This document shows positions 40,439 to 48,953 of a stretch of DNA of 64,000 nt, piece by piece. Source of the DNA: Methylobacterium terrae (GTDB lineage: Bacteria > Pseudomonadota > Alphaproteobacteria > Rhizobiales > Beijerinckiaceae). Location of the stretch: the NCBI RefSeq assembly GCF_003173755.1, contig NZ_CP029553.1, positions 4,674,001-4,738,000 of the forward strand. The letters run 5' to 3'. The notes under the pieces are model-generated. The model saw only the letters and a list, made by a program, of their open reading frames with translations, searched no databases and was not told the DNA's origin. Positions within the stretch are counted from its first letter, which is position 1, and every line of letters begins with the position of its first letter. Position numbers and translations under genes: made by a program.

Positions 40439-40723
40439 ATGCCCGCATCGCGTCCGATCATCCGCGCGCTGCTCACCGGCGCCCTCGCCGCCGGCAGCCT
40501 CGCGCAGGCTCATGCCCAAGCCCAGAGCCTTCCCGACCAGACCGGCACCGGGGGCGGGCCGCGCTCGACCATCACGGCCCCGAATACCAGCTCGGTCGGC
40601 CAGGTCATGCCGCATTCCGGCCGGCCCGAAGCGGGCCTGGAGCGCAGGATCGACGACCGCACCCGCCAGGAGCGCGTCGACGACCGGATCGATTCCGGCA
40701 TCTGCGTCGGCTGCGGCCGTTAG
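40439..40723 (+). CDS. Small secreted hypothetical protein
   Basis: A 94-residue protein with a Sec signal peptide (PASRPIIRALLTGALAAGSLAQAHAQA, a region of about 27 residues). The mature part is polar: STITAPNTSSVGQVMPHSGRP, then a charged helix with repeated DDR/DDRI elements, ending CVGCGR. The C-terminal CxxC could bind a metal or form a disulfide. AGGAG precedes the ATG. No family recognised. Confidence 0.6.
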   Translation: MPASRPIIRALLTGALAAGSLAQAHAQAQSLPDQTGTGGGPRSTITAPNTSSVGQVMPHSGRPEAGLERRIDDRTRQERVDDRIDSGICVGCGR

Positions 40724-40829
40724 CGCATTTCCCGACGACGCGGATACCGGCCCGTCGACAGGCGACGCGGCACGATCAAAGACCGGGAGCATCATCCGAT
40801 CGCCCGCGATCGGATGATCTCGCGGGGGC

Positions 40830-41504
40830 TCAGCCCAGCATCTCCGCCAGCCGCGCCCGGGCCCGGTTGATCCGGCTCTTCACGGTGCCGACCCGGCACT
40901 CCATCGCGGTCGCGATGTCCTCGTAGGAGAGGTCGTGGACGGCCGAGAGCAGGAGCGCCTCGCGCTGGTCCGGCACCAGGCGGTCGAGGGCGGCCTGCAC
41001 GTCGCGCAGGTCGACGTTGCCCTGCTGGGCCGGCAGGGAGACGAGGCTCGCGGCGAACAGCCCGTCGGGATCGCCGACCTCGCGGGCGCGCTTCTGGTGC
41101 TCGGAATAGAAGCTGTTGCGCAGGATGGTGTAGAGCCAGGCCGAGAGGTGGGTGCCGGGCGCGAACCGGTCCTGGGCCGCCCAGGCCTTGAGCAGCGTCT
41201 CCTGCACCAGGTCGTCGGCGCGGGTGCGATCGTTGCACAGGGTCACGGCCCGGCGCCGCAGCCGCGGCACCTCCTCCAGGAGGTCGCGGCGGAACGCCTC
41301 CGCGGGCGCGGCGTCGAGGCCGGCGAGCGCCGCGGCGAGGCGGGCGACCAGGTCCTGCAGGTGCGCGCAAGGCGGCAGCGCCGCGTCGTCGTAGGCGGCG
41401 CGCAGGGTCGCGCCGAGATGGGCCTGGATGCCGGCCGGCAGGGCCGGCGCCTCGGCGCGCTCCGGACCGAGCCGGTCCGGGTCGTTCGTGGTCAGCGACG
41501 GCAT
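40830..41504 (-). CDS. EcfG-type ECF sigma factor with an N-terminal NepR-like segment
   Basis: A 224-residue protein. Residues about 68-224 match EcfG, the sigma factor of the alphaproteobacterial general stress response. Region 2 is FRRDLLEEVPRLRRRAVTLC, then RADDLVQETLLKAWA and AWLYTILRNSFYSEHQKRAREV (region near 123-144). Region 4 is DQREALLLSAVHDLSYEDIA and GTVKSRINRARARLAEML. Residues about 25-62 (IQAHLGATLRAAYDD, then LQDLVARLAAAL) resemble NepR, the anti-sigma factor that binds EcfG. This looks like a NepR-EcfG fusion, which could be self-inhibited. PhyR is not in the window. The gene's own promoter is not obvious. Confidence 0.88.
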   Translation of the reverse strand: MPSLTTNDPDRLGPERAEAPALPAGIQAHLGATLRAAYDDAALPPCAHLQDLVARLAAALAGLDAAPAEAFRRDLLEEVPRLRRRAVTLCNDRTRADDLVQETLLKAWAAQDRFAPGTHLSAWLYTILRNSFYSEHQKRAREVGDPDGLFAASLVSLPAQQGNVDLRDVQAALDRLVPDQREALLLSAVHDLSYEDIATAMECRVGTVKSRINRARARLAEMLG

Positions 41505-41571
41505 CGTGCGGTCTCCGGTGACCGACGGCTTAAGGCACGTCCCGGCGTACCATTACAATGAGCCCGATGTA

Positions 41572-42369
41572 CTAGTTCGTCCGGTCCGCCGCATCGGCCG
41601 GCGGACCGTCCGCGAGGGTGGGCGGCACCGTGCCGGGCAGCCAGCGCCCGCGCATGTGCCGCCCGGCGGCCTGCCTCAGCTTCTCGGCATAGTCCGGCAG
41701 CTCCGGCCCGATCAGCGGCAGGGCGAAGTCCGCGATGGTGGCCCGGATGCCGTCCGCGTCGAGGGCGCGCCCGGCGAGAGCGGCGTGGCGGGCGATCTCG
41801 AGCTCCTGGCCCCAGAAATAGACCTGGGCGGCGCGCACGTTCTCCTGCATCCGGCGCACTTCCTCGACCCGGCCGTCGGACACGAGCGGCAGCCAGATGT
41901 CCGGCATCAGCAGGTCGACGGGCCGGTCCGGCCGCCAGGCATGGGCGTCGCCCTCGACGATACGGAGCTTGCCCCGCGCCTCCGGCGGCAGCTGGGCGGC
42001 GAGGTCGAGCTCGCGGTGCAGCGCGATCACCTCGGGGTCGCGCTCGACCACGGTGACGGCGGTGACCTCCGGCCGCAGCGCGCTCGCCACCGCCGACCAG
42101 CCCATGCCGAGGCCGAACACGGCGACGTGGCCGCGGGCGAGCCGCACGCCGGTCTCCTGGCTCTCGAGCTCGATCGGCGTCGTCGACATCCAGGTCTCGT
42201 CGCCGCGGGTGAGCACGGTGACGCGCGGCACCAGCATCGTCGGGCTCCAGTAGCCCTGGGTGAGGAGGTTCTGCCCGTGATGCACCTGCCAGGCGCCGGA
42301 GCGCAGCGCCCGGTATTCCGGCACGAACAGGTCATAGACGAAGGGGGCGAGGCCGGGTGGGTGCGTCAT
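41572..42369 (-). CDS. SAM-dependent methyltransferase-like protein (spermidine-synthase fold)
   Basis: A 265-residue protein with a Rossmann methyltransferase core. The glycine loop is VAVFGLGMGWSAVASAL (near residue 82), the acidic residue at the end of strand 2 is in VTVVERDPEVIAL, and a DAHAWRPDRPVDLLMPDIW segment follows. The arrangement resembles spermidine-synthase-like proteins. No polyamine-specific motif is certain, so the substrate is unknown. It lies 67 bases from the sigma factor start on the same strand. Confidence 0.7.
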   Translation of the reverse strand: MTHPPGLAPFVYDLFVPEYRALRSGAWQVHHGQNLLTQGYWSPTMLVPRVTVLTRGDETWMSTTPIELESQETGVRLARGHVAVFGLGMGWSAVASALRPEVTAVTVVERDPEVIALHRELDLAAQLPPEARGKLRIVEGDAHAWRPDRPVDLLMPDIWLPLVSDGRVEEVRRMQENVRAAQVYFWGQELEIARHAALAGRALDADGIRATIADFALPLIGPELPDYAEKLRQAAGRHMRGRWLPGTVPPTLADGPPADAADRTN

Positions 42370-42453
42370 GCCGTCTCCTCGTGCATCCGCCGCCCGGCAC
42401 TGGGCCCCGATTCTCCGCCCTGACGCAAGGCGACGTCCGCCCGGAAGACGCCG

Positions 42454-43617
42454 CTAACCCGCGACCCGCCCCGGATCCGGACCGGGTCCCGCGCCCAGGC
42501 CCCGCACCAGCGGCAGGGCGGCCGCGCAGGCCCCGGCCATGACCCAGAACGCGCCCGCGCCGAGGCGGCCGTAGAGCGGGCCGGAGGCGGCGGTCGCCAG
42601 GGTGGTGGCGAGGCCGAGGCCGAGGGTGCCGTAGAGGGTCTGGGCCGTCGCCGCGAGGCCGGGCGGCACCGTCTGCCCGAGGATCCGCATCGCCGCGAGG
42701 TGCAGGAGCGCGAAGGTCAGGCCGTGCAGGGCCTGGATGCCGGCCAGCGCCGGCAGGGACGCGGTGAGCGCCGCCACCGACCAGCGGACGATCCCGGCCC
42801 CGGCCGCCAGCGCCAGGGCGCCGGCCGGCCCGATCCGGGCGAGGAGGGCCGGGCCGAGGACGAGGAAGACCAGCACCTCCGCCGCCACCGCCTCGGCCCA
42901 GAGCAGGCTCGCGGCGGTCGGGCCCAGGCCCGCCTCGCGCCAGCGGATCACCGCGAAGGCGTCGTGCACCGCGTGACTGCCGATCACCAGGGCCGCCACC
43001 GCGACGAGGCGCCGGAAGCGGGGATCGCGCAGGAGCGGGCCGGCCCCGGCGGTGGCGGGGCCCCCCGCGGCCGGGGCGGAGGCGGACGGAAGCCCGCGCA
43101 CCGCCCCGGCGAGGCCCGCGAACGCGGCCGCCCCCGCGACCGGCAGGGCGGCGAGGCCGACGAGCGCCGTGAGCTGGCCGGCCGCGAGGGTGCCGGCGAT
43201 GAAGGCCGCCGAGCCCGCACCCCGCACGGTGCCGTAGGCGAAACGGGCGGCCTTGGCGGCGGGCAGCGCCAGGGCGTCGGCGAGCGGCGCCAGCGGCGCG
43301 GTCGCGGCGGCGTGGGCGAGGCCGGCGAGCATCAGCCCGGCGAAGCCGTGGCCGGCGAGGTAGAGGAGGGCGGTGAGGCCCGAGAGGGCGGCGCAGCCCG
43401 CGAGCACGCCCCGCCCGGCGGCCAGCCGGTCGGCGACCCGGCCCGCCAGCGGTCCGGCGGCGAGGCGGATGCCGGTGCCGGCGGCGAGCACCAGCCCGAC
43501 CTCCTCGGGGGAGAGCCCGCGCTCGGCGAGGAGCGCGGGCAGGAACGGCGTGGTGAGGCCGTAGCCGGCGTAGAGCGCGGCGTAGACGAGGAGGAAGCGC
43601 GGCAGCGCGCCGGGCAC
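42454..43617 (-). CDS. MFS transporter (HcaT-like)
   Basis: A 387-residue, 12-helix major facilitator protein. The N-terminus FLLVYAALYAGYGLTTPFLPALLAERGLSPEEVGLVL (region 7-43) is typical of the MFS_1-like/HcaT (3-phenylpropionate permease) group, and GRVADRLAAGRGV is the motif-A loop. GGGAG lies nine bases before the GTG start. The sequence is extremely Ala/Leu/Gly-rich. It lies 84 bases beyond the methyltransferase-like gene on the same strand. The substrate is unknown. Confidence 0.87.
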   Translation of the reverse strand: MPGALPRFLLVYAALYAGYGLTTPFLPALLAERGLSPEEVGLVLAAGTGIRLAAGPLAGRVADRLAAGRGVLAGCAALSGLTALLYLAGHGFAGLMLAGLAHAAATAPLAPLADALALPAAKAARFAYGTVRGAGSAAFIAGTLAAGQLTALVGLAALPVAGAAAFAGLAGAVRGLPSASAPAAGGPATAGAGPLLRDPRFRRLVAVAALVIGSHAVHDAFAVIRWREAGLGPTAASLLWAEAVAAEVLVFLVLGPALLARIGPAGALALAAGAGIVRWSVAALTASLPALAGIQALHGLTFALLHLAAMRILGQTVPPGLAATAQTLYGTLGLGLATTLATAASGPLYGRLGAGAFWVMAGACAAALPLVRGLGAGPGPDPGRVAG

Positions 43618-43652
43618 GCCGCCGCGCTCCCTCGCGCGCGTCAGAACGCGCG

Positions 43653-43772
43653 TCAGAGCAGGCCGGCGCCGTGCGGGTGGTCCCGCGGCGGCTCGACCGT
43701 GACGATGGCGCCGAGACCGAGGATGAGGGCGCCGGCGGCGCAGAAGGCGAGGGAGAGGGCGGTGATGATCAT
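43653..43772 (-). CDS. Possible small membrane protein (39 aa)
   Basis: A 39-residue frame: one hydrophobic helix (IITALSLAFCAAGALILGLGAIV) and a short His/Pro tail. It ends 36 bases before the MFS gene on the same strand, so it could be a leader ORF. The ribosome site is poor. It may be real or chance. Confidence 0.35.
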   Translation of the reverse strand: MIITALSLAFCAAGALILGLGAIVTVEPPRDHPHGAGLL

Positions 43773-43941
43773 GGGCGAGAGCTTCGCGACACCGTGCTTA
43801 ACGCGCGCTTGCCGAACAGGGTGAAGAGAGGGAAAACCCCGGCATCCACAACGCGGATGCGGGCGGGTGCGGACTCGCCGCCACGGCCACGCAAACGCCA
43901 TCATCGCGGCCCCGCCCCCGCGATCGCCGGAGGAACGTTCC

Positions 43942-44961
43942 ATGGAGTACCGCACCCTCGGCCGCTCCGGCCTGAAGGTCTCGCAGCTCTGCCTCGGCAC
44001 CATGATGTTCGGCGGGCCGACCCCGGACGCCGAGGCCGAGCGCATCGTGGCGGACGCCCGCGAGCAGGGCGTGACCTTCATCGACACCGCGAACGCCTAC
44101 ACCGAGGGCTGCTCGGAGGAGGTCGTGGGCCGCGCCATCGCCCGCGACCGCGACGCCTGGGTGCTCGCCACCAAGGTGGCGAACCCGATGGGCAAGGGGC
44201 AAAACGACCGCGGCCTGTCGCGGGCCCACATCGTGCAGGCCTGCGAGGCCAGCCTCAAGCGGCTGAACACCGACCGGATCGACCTCTACTACCTCCACAA
44301 GGAGGACCACGACACGCCGCTCGCCGAGACCGTGCGGGCGATGGCCGACCTGATCCGGGCCGGCAAGGTGCGCTACTTCGCGGTGTCCAACTACCGGGCC
44401 TGGCGGGTCGCCGAGATCTGCCGCCTGTGCGACGAGCACGGCATCGACCGGCCGGCGGCGAGCCAGCCGTACTACAACGCCCTCAACCGGATGCCGGAGG
44501 TCGAGCACCTGCCGGCCTGCGCCCATTACGGGCTCGGCGTCGTGCCCTACTCGCCGCTCGCCCGCGGCGTCCTGACCGCGAAGTACCGCCCCGGCGAGGC
44601 GCCGCCCGAGGGCACCCGCGCGGGGCGCGGCGACACCCGGATGATGCAGACCGAGTGGCGGCCCGAGAGCCTGCGCATCGCCGAGGAGCTGAAGGCCCAT
44701 GCCGAGGCCAGGGGCGCCACGGTGATCGACTTCGCGGTGGGCTGGGTGCTCAACAACCGCGCCGTCACCGCGGTGATCGCCGGGCCCCGGACCTTCGACC
44801 AGTGGCGCTCCTACGCCGACGCCCTGGCCTACCGCTTCACGCCCGAGGACGAGGCGCTCGTCGACCACCTCGTGCCGGCCGGCCACCCCTCGACGCCGGG
44901 CTACACCGACCCGGCCTATCCGCTCGAGGGACGGACCACCTGGACGGCGGCGCGCGACTGA
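43942..44961 (+). CDS. Aldo/keto reductase
   Basis: A 339-residue NADP-dependent oxidoreductase of the aldo/keto reductase superfamily (YghZ/Tas or AKR11-like group). The start YRTLGRSGLKVSQLCLGTM is typical. Catalytic residues are Asp48 and Tyr53 (IDTANAYTEG), Lys (WVLATKVAN), and His (YYLHKEDHDT). GKVRYFAVSNY and the C-terminal AVTAVIAGPRTFDQW are the later motifs. GGAGG is close to the ATG, and GGAACGTTCC is a 10-bp palindrome just before the start. It reduces small carbonyl compounds; the substrate is unknown. Confidence 0.92.
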   Translation: MEYRTLGRSGLKVSQLCLGTMMFGGPTPDAEAERIVADAREQGVTFIDTANAYTEGCSEEVVGRAIARDRDAWVLATKVANPMGKGQNDRGLSRAHIVQACEASLKRLNTDRIDLYYLHKEDHDTPLAETVRAMADLIRAGKVRYFAVSNYRAWRVAEICRLCDEHGIDRPAASQPYYNALNRMPEVEHLPACAHYGLGVVPYSPLARGVLTAKYRPGEAPPEGTRAGRGDTRMMQTEWRPESLRIAEELKAHAEARGATVIDFAVGWVLNNRAVTAVIAGPRTFDQWRSYADALAYRFTPEDEALVDHLVPAGHPSTPGYTDPAYPLEGRTTWTAARD

Positions 44962-45128
44962 GCCACGCTCCCGCCGTCAGGCTAACGGCGTGATCCGATG
45001 TGGATGACGCCGGTCGATGGCGGATTTCCTCTTGGAACGCGCCGCGCACGGCTTAGTTGTTGACGCTATGTGCCCAGGCATGTCCACTCTTCGACCCTGG
45101 GAAACGGGTTGCAGACCGGAGGAGACCC

Positions 45129-45542
45129 ATGGCGACCAAGACCACCAAGAAAGCCGAGACCAAGGCCGAGCCCGAGGCCGCCCCGAAGGCCGCCGCCAAG
45201 GCGGCCCCGAAGGCCGCAAAGGAGACCAAGGCCGAGCCCAAGGATGACGGCAAGGACGAGGCCAAGGGCAAGAAGGTCGCGGCGCCGAAATCCGGCGACA
45301 AGCCGAACGCCCTGCAGAAGCCGCTGCAGCCGACGCCCGAGCTCAGCGCCATCGTGGGCGACAAGCCGATCCCGCGCGGCGAGGTGGTGAGCAAGGTGTG
45401 GGAGTACATCCGCAAGCACTCGCTCCAGAACCCCGAGAACAAGCGCGAGATCCTGGCCGACGACAAGCTCAAGAAGGTCTTCGGCAAGGACAAGGCGACG
45501 ATGTTCGAGATGAACAAGTACCTCGCCCAGCACCTCAAGTAA
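45129..45542 (+). CDS. SWIB/MDM2 domain protein with histone H1-like N-terminus
   Basis: A 137-residue protein. Residues 1-55 are Lys/Ala/Glu/Pro-rich repeats (KAEPEAAPKAAAKAAPKAAK, 20 residues) like bacterial histone H1-type tails and likely bind DNA. Residues about 60-137 are a SWIB domain: LQPTPELSAIVGDKPIPRGE, then VSKVWEYIRKHSLQNPENK, REILADDKLKKVFG and MFEMNKYLAQHLK. GGAG lies five to eight bases before the ATG. SWIB proteins of chlamydiae and Alphaproteobacteria are thought to act in nucleoid organisation. A GTG/ATG further upstream (45057) is less likely. Confidence 0.88.
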   Translation: MATKTTKKAETKAEPEAAPKAAAKAAPKAAKETKAEPKDDGKDEAKGKKVAAPKSGDKPNALQKPLQPTPELSAIVGDKPIPRGEVVSKVWEYIRKHSLQNPENKREILADDKLKKVFGKDKATMFEMNKYLAQHLK

Positions 45543-45705
45543 GGCGGTCGGCCTCCTCCGGTCCGGATGGCCGCGCCGCGTGGCCATCCGTTCCCCGTGG
45601 GCGAAGCGAGGGGTAATCCCGGCCTCGGACGGCCCCGTCGATGCGGGCCGGTCCGCCGCTCTAAGCCGTGTCCGGCATCCGCCCGGCCCGCCGGTCGTCG
45701 ATTGA

Positions 45706-45888
45706 ATGACCCAGCCCCCCGATCCGGCCGAAGCCGGCCGTCGCCGCGCCCTGGCGGCCCTCCTGTTCCTCATCGTTCTGGTGATCGGCGGCGTCTGGCT
45801 CGCCGATGCGCTGCGCCGCGAATCCGAGCGCGAGGATTGCCTGGCGAGCGGCCGGCGCGACTGCGCTGTGGTGCGATCGGAGCCGTAG
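45706..45888 (+). CDS. Small single-pass membrane protein (60 aa)
   Basis: A 60-residue protein. Polar N-terminus (TQPPDPAEAGRRRA), one helix (LAALLFLIVLVIGGVWLADAL) and a charged C-terminal tail with two Cys (EDCLASGRRDCAVV) eight residues apart, which could form a disulfide if periplasmic. No clear ribosome site is visible. No family recognised. Confidence 0.5.
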   Translation: MTQPPDPAEAGRRRALAALLFLIVLVIGGVWLADALRRESEREDCLASGRRDCAVVRSEP

Positions 45889-45993
45889 GGTCAAAACTCA
45901 ATCAGCTTCACCCTGCGGAGAGCCGTCGAGGGTGGGAACTGGATTCCGGCCTTCTCCCCAGAGCGGATGTTCCTCCGCCGATCTGGAGAGCGA

Positions 45994-46716
45994 ATGACGG
46001 GAGCGACCTCCATGTCCAGGGATTCTGCCCCATCACTTGCCGATATCGCTGTGGGTGTTTCTCGCATGCTCCAATTAACGCTTGAGCGCGATAGCAATGC
46101 AGAAGGCTATTTTTTCCACATCCTTCACGGCCCGTTTGATGAAGCCTGCTACGTGCTGGAAGATTTCCGAGTCGCCCATCCGATGCGCGAGAATAACAAT
46201 CAAGCTATTTGGCATCAAGACGGCAAATATCCTTCTGACGTTTCCCCATGCCATTACGCATTTCAGCCTGACGAAGAGATGCGAGCGAGCATTGCTTCTC
46301 GGCCTCAGATCGATAAACTATTGGCAGATCGGCTGATTTCGGTTTTTCTCAGCCTGAGCTGCGAATATGCTGCGGCGGGCACAGCTTTGCCTGCTGGCCG
46401 AGAGCCATTCAGAGTGCCGCGCGAGTATGATTTGGAAATAAAGGCACTTATACTTTTGGGATATCTCGATCGGTTAGGCGAACTTGTCAGGTGGAATAAT
46501 AATATATCTTCAATTATGCGAGAAATTCGCTTGTGGGACGAATCAAACGATCTAAAATTACCTGAAGTTCCGCAGGTTCCTGCTGATGCGCAGCATAAAG
46601 CGCGAAACTTGCTGATGCAAAACCAACGTATTGCCGCAATCAAGATCGTATGCGATGCGTCCGGTATGACGCTCGTTGATGCCATGGCATGTATAAAAGA
46701 ATTGGAAAAAATCTGA
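45994..46716 (+). CDS. AT-rich orphan protein with L7/L12-like C-terminal motif
   Basis: A 240-residue protein of unknown family. The N-terminal 190 residues have no recognised motif but look like a soluble globular domain (LQLTLERDSNAEGYFFHILH, then LEDFRVAHPM). The last 38 residues, ARNLLMQNQRIAAIKIVCDA and SGMTLVDAMACIKELEK, resemble the C-terminal fold of ribosomal protein L7/L12, found in several stand-alone bacterial proteins. GGAG lies six bases before the ATG at 45994; ATG 46012 is an alternative. Codon use is far more AT-rich than the neighbours, so it was probably acquired by transfer. No partner gene adjoins. Confidence 0.65.
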   Translation: MTGATSMSRDSAPSLADIAVGVSRMLQLTLERDSNAEGYFFHILHGPFDEACYVLEDFRVAHPMRENNNQAIWHQDGKYPSDVSPCHYAFQPDEEMRASIASRPQIDKLLADRLISVFLSLSCEYAAAGTALPAGREPFRVPREYDLEIKALILLGYLDRLGELVRWNNNISSIMREIRLWDESNDLKLPEVPQVPADAQHKARNLLMQNQRIAAIKIVCDASGMTLVDAMACIKELEKI

Positions 46717-47013
46717 ACTGGAAAGCAACGCACTTACAGCCGATTCATGCTTGCAATAATACAAGTCATGTGGTTAAACATCTATCTGTGTGCTATAGCT
46801 TGCATATTAGCCCGAGGGCGGACGTTCCCGGGATCCGCAAGGGAGCAAAAGCAGCCCCGCACCGTGAAGCTGATGAGAATTTAACTCCAAGGCGTTGCCC
46901 GGAGCGGGCTTAAGGTCTTGCGCTGGCCGCGCGGCACCCCTCTTCCAACCCGCGCCTCATTCTGCCGGTGTCAAAGCCTTTTGATTGGCTTGGGAAATTC
47001 GCAAATCTCGACC

Positions 47014-47050
47014 GTCGTTCCGGGCTCCGCTTGCGCGGTCCTGGAATGAC
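47014..47050. repeat. Imperfect palindromic intergenic repeat
   Basis: GTCGTTCCGGGCTCCGC and GCGGTCCTGGAATGAC can pair with a few mismatches. The pattern GTCNTTCC-CCGCGC-GGAATGAC resembles the perfect palindrome at 38170-38205. It is probably a copy of a dispersed extragenic element. Confidence 0.5.
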
Positions 47051-47102
47051 TCGATAGGTGTCGATGCCGTCGACGTCGATCAAGAAGGGTCTGGACCTGG
47101 GA

Positions 47103-47132
47103 GCGTCGCAGGAGGCCTGCGGCCTGCGACGC
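47103..47132 (-). terminator. Hairpin after the OFA-family MFS gene
   Basis: GCGTCGCAGG (47103-47112) and CCTGCGACGC (47123-47132) form a perfect 10-bp stem around ten bases, 8 bases past the stop of the minus-strand MFS gene. There is no T-run. Confidence 0.5.
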
Positions 47133-47140
47133 CCTCGGTC

Positions 47141-48787
47141 CTACCGGAACAGGATCAGCGCCTTTCCGAACGTGATCCACACGCCCCACAGGATCGGCAG
47201 GCCGACCGCCGCCCAGGCGAGCGCCGCCGCCGGCGTCAGGCCGCCCCGGCCGATCCCGAACGAGCCGGACGGGCCGGCCGCCGCCGTGTCGGACGGCGCT
47301 CCAGCGTCGGCCATGAACCAGCGCTCGGCGAGCGGCCGCACCAGGAGGTTCGCCACGAACCCGGCGGCCAGGAAGCCGGCGAGGATCAGGAGCGTGCGGC
47401 CGTAGAGCGCCGCGCCCTGGACCCCCGCATCGACCTGCGCCTGCCGGATCGCGGTCACGACCAGCGGGCCGATCACGCCCGCGGTCGACCAGGCGGTGAG
47501 CAGCCGGCCGTGGATCGCGCCGACGAACCGGGTGCCGAACACGTCGGCGAGGTAGGCGGGGATCGTCGCGAAGCCGCCGCCATACATCGACAGGATCACG
47601 CAGAAGAACAGCACGAACAGCGCCTTCGAGCCGATGCCGGCCGCCCAGGGCGCGGCCCCGTAGAGCACGCAGCCGAGGGCGAAGAAGGTCGCGTAGGTGG
47701 CCTTGCGCCCGATGCGGTCGGAGAGCGTCGCCCAGAAGAACCGGCCGAGGATGTTGAACAGCGACAGGAGCCCGACGAAGCCGGCGGCGATCGCGGCGAC
47801 CTGCGCCTTCTCCCCGGCATCGAGCTGCCCGAACCCGATGTCGGGCCGGCCGATCAGCGCGCCGCCGAAGATCTCCTGCAGCATCGGCGAGGCGAGCGCC
47901 AGCACGCCGATCCCGGCCGAGACGTTCAGGCACAGCATCGCCCAGAGCAGCCAGAATTGCGGCGTCCGGTGCGCGTCGGAGAGGTGGACGTGGCCGCTGG
48001 TGATCATGCGGTTGCGCGCGGCCGGCGAGGTCCAGCCCTCGGGCTGCCAGCCGTCCGGCGGCACGCGGTAGCCGAAGGCGCCGCAGAGCATGACGACGAG
48101 GTAGCCGGCGCCCATCAGGGCGAGGGTCTGCCACACGCCGGCGGAATCCGGCCCCTTGAAGTGGGTGATGAGCAGGTCGGCGAGCGGCGAGCCGATCATC
48201 GCGCCGCCGCCGAAGCCCATGATCGCCATGCCGGTCGCCATGCCGCGCCGGTCCGGGAACCACTTCACCAGGGTCGAGACCGGCGAGATGTAGCCGAGGC
48301 CGAGCCCGATGCCGCCGATCAGCCCCATGCCGAGCCAGACCAGCCAGAGCTGGTGCAGGTAGACCCCGAGCGCGCCGACGAGGAAGCCGCCGCCCCAGGC
48401 GAGGGCCGCGACGAGGCCGGCCTTGCGCGGCCCGGCGCGCTCGAGCCAGCCGCCGAACAGCGCGGCGGAGAGGCCGAGCATGACGATGCCGATCGAGAAC
48501 ACCAGGACGAGGTCGCTGACGCGCCAGTCGCAGGTCGTGGTGACGAGGGCGGTGGCCAGCCCCATCTCGGGACAGGTCGCCGGGGCCGGCTTGCCGACGC
48601 TCAGCGCCCGCGACAAGGGCAGCCAGAACACCGACAGCCCGTACGACATGCCGATGCAGAGATGGATGGCGAGCGCCGCCGGCGGGACGAGCCAGCGGTT
48701 GAAGCCGGCGCGCGCGACGATGCGCTCGCGGGTCAGGAGGCCGGGCGAGACGACATCCGGGGAGCGATTGACGACGCGTGCGTCCAT
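47141..48787 (-). CDS. OFA-family MFS transporter (oxalate/formate antiporter-like)
   Basis: A 548-residue, 12-helix major facilitator of the OFA group, which includes the oxalate/formate antiporter OxlT. AALAIHLCIGMSYGLSVFWLPL, the family start of helix 1, lies near residue 37. GLGLGYISPVSTLVKWFPDRRGMATGMAIMGFGGGAMIG (region near 160-200) is the OFA hallmark. An insert of about 20 residues follows helix 1 (CPEMGLATALVTTTCDW). The C-terminal part adds 60-70 residues with an extra Ala/Gly-rich linker and helix. Methylotrophs use such carriers for C1/C2 acids, but the substrate is unproven. Confidence 0.88.
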   Translation of the reverse strand: MDARVVNRSPDVVSPGLLTRERIVARAGFNRWLVPPAALAIHLCIGMSYGLSVFWLPLSRALSVGKPAPATCPEMGLATALVTTTCDWRVSDLVLVFSIGIVMLGLSAALFGGWLERAGPRKAGLVAALAWGGGFLVGALGVYLHQLWLVWLGMGLIGGIGLGLGYISPVSTLVKWFPDRRGMATGMAIMGFGGGAMIGSPLADLLITHFKGPDSAGVWQTLALMGAGYLVVMLCGAFGYRVPPDGWQPEGWTSPAARNRMITSGHVHLSDAHRTPQFWLLWAMLCLNVSAGIGVLALASPMLQEIFGGALIGRPDIGFGQLDAGEKAQVAAIAAGFVGLLSLFNILGRFFWATLSDRIGRKATYATFFALGCVLYGAAPWAAGIGSKALFVLFFCVILSMYGGGFATIPAYLADVFGTRFVGAIHGRLLTAWSTAGVIGPLVVTAIRQAQVDAGVQGAALYGRTLLILAGFLAAGFVANLLVRPLAERWFMADAGAPSDTAAAGPSGSFGIGRGGLTPAAALAWAAVGLPILWGVWITFGKALILFR

Positions 48788-48953
48788 GAACGTCCTCCTG
48801 GTCCGACCCTGTGTCGGGCCATTCGGCCTGCACGTTTAGGGGCTGATTTTCATCCCCGATAGTCGATCCGCGGCCCGATCGGGTTGCGATCCCTCATCCT
48901 TTCGTCGGGAGGGCCGGACGTAATTTCCGTAACGTCATGCCGCCCGAGATCTT

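Larger units (their letters stand above)
46717..47140. other. Intergenic region, AT-rich then repeat-containing
   Basis: This 424-base gap begins AT-rich as the tail of the acquired gene and returns to GC-rich. It holds the palindromic repeat at 47014-47050 and the hairpin at 47103-47132. A CCCCGC-ACCGTGAAG segment near 46860 recalls part of a cobalamin riboswitch core, but the rest does not fit. No gene seen. Confidence 0.4.

Noticed and set aside
46820..46900. Partial likeness to a cobalamin riboswitch core (AGCCCCGC-ACCGTGAAG)
   Set aside because: No B12 box (AGCCAGGAGACCTGCC-type) or paired helices follow, and the downstream minus-strand MFS gene is in the wrong orientation.
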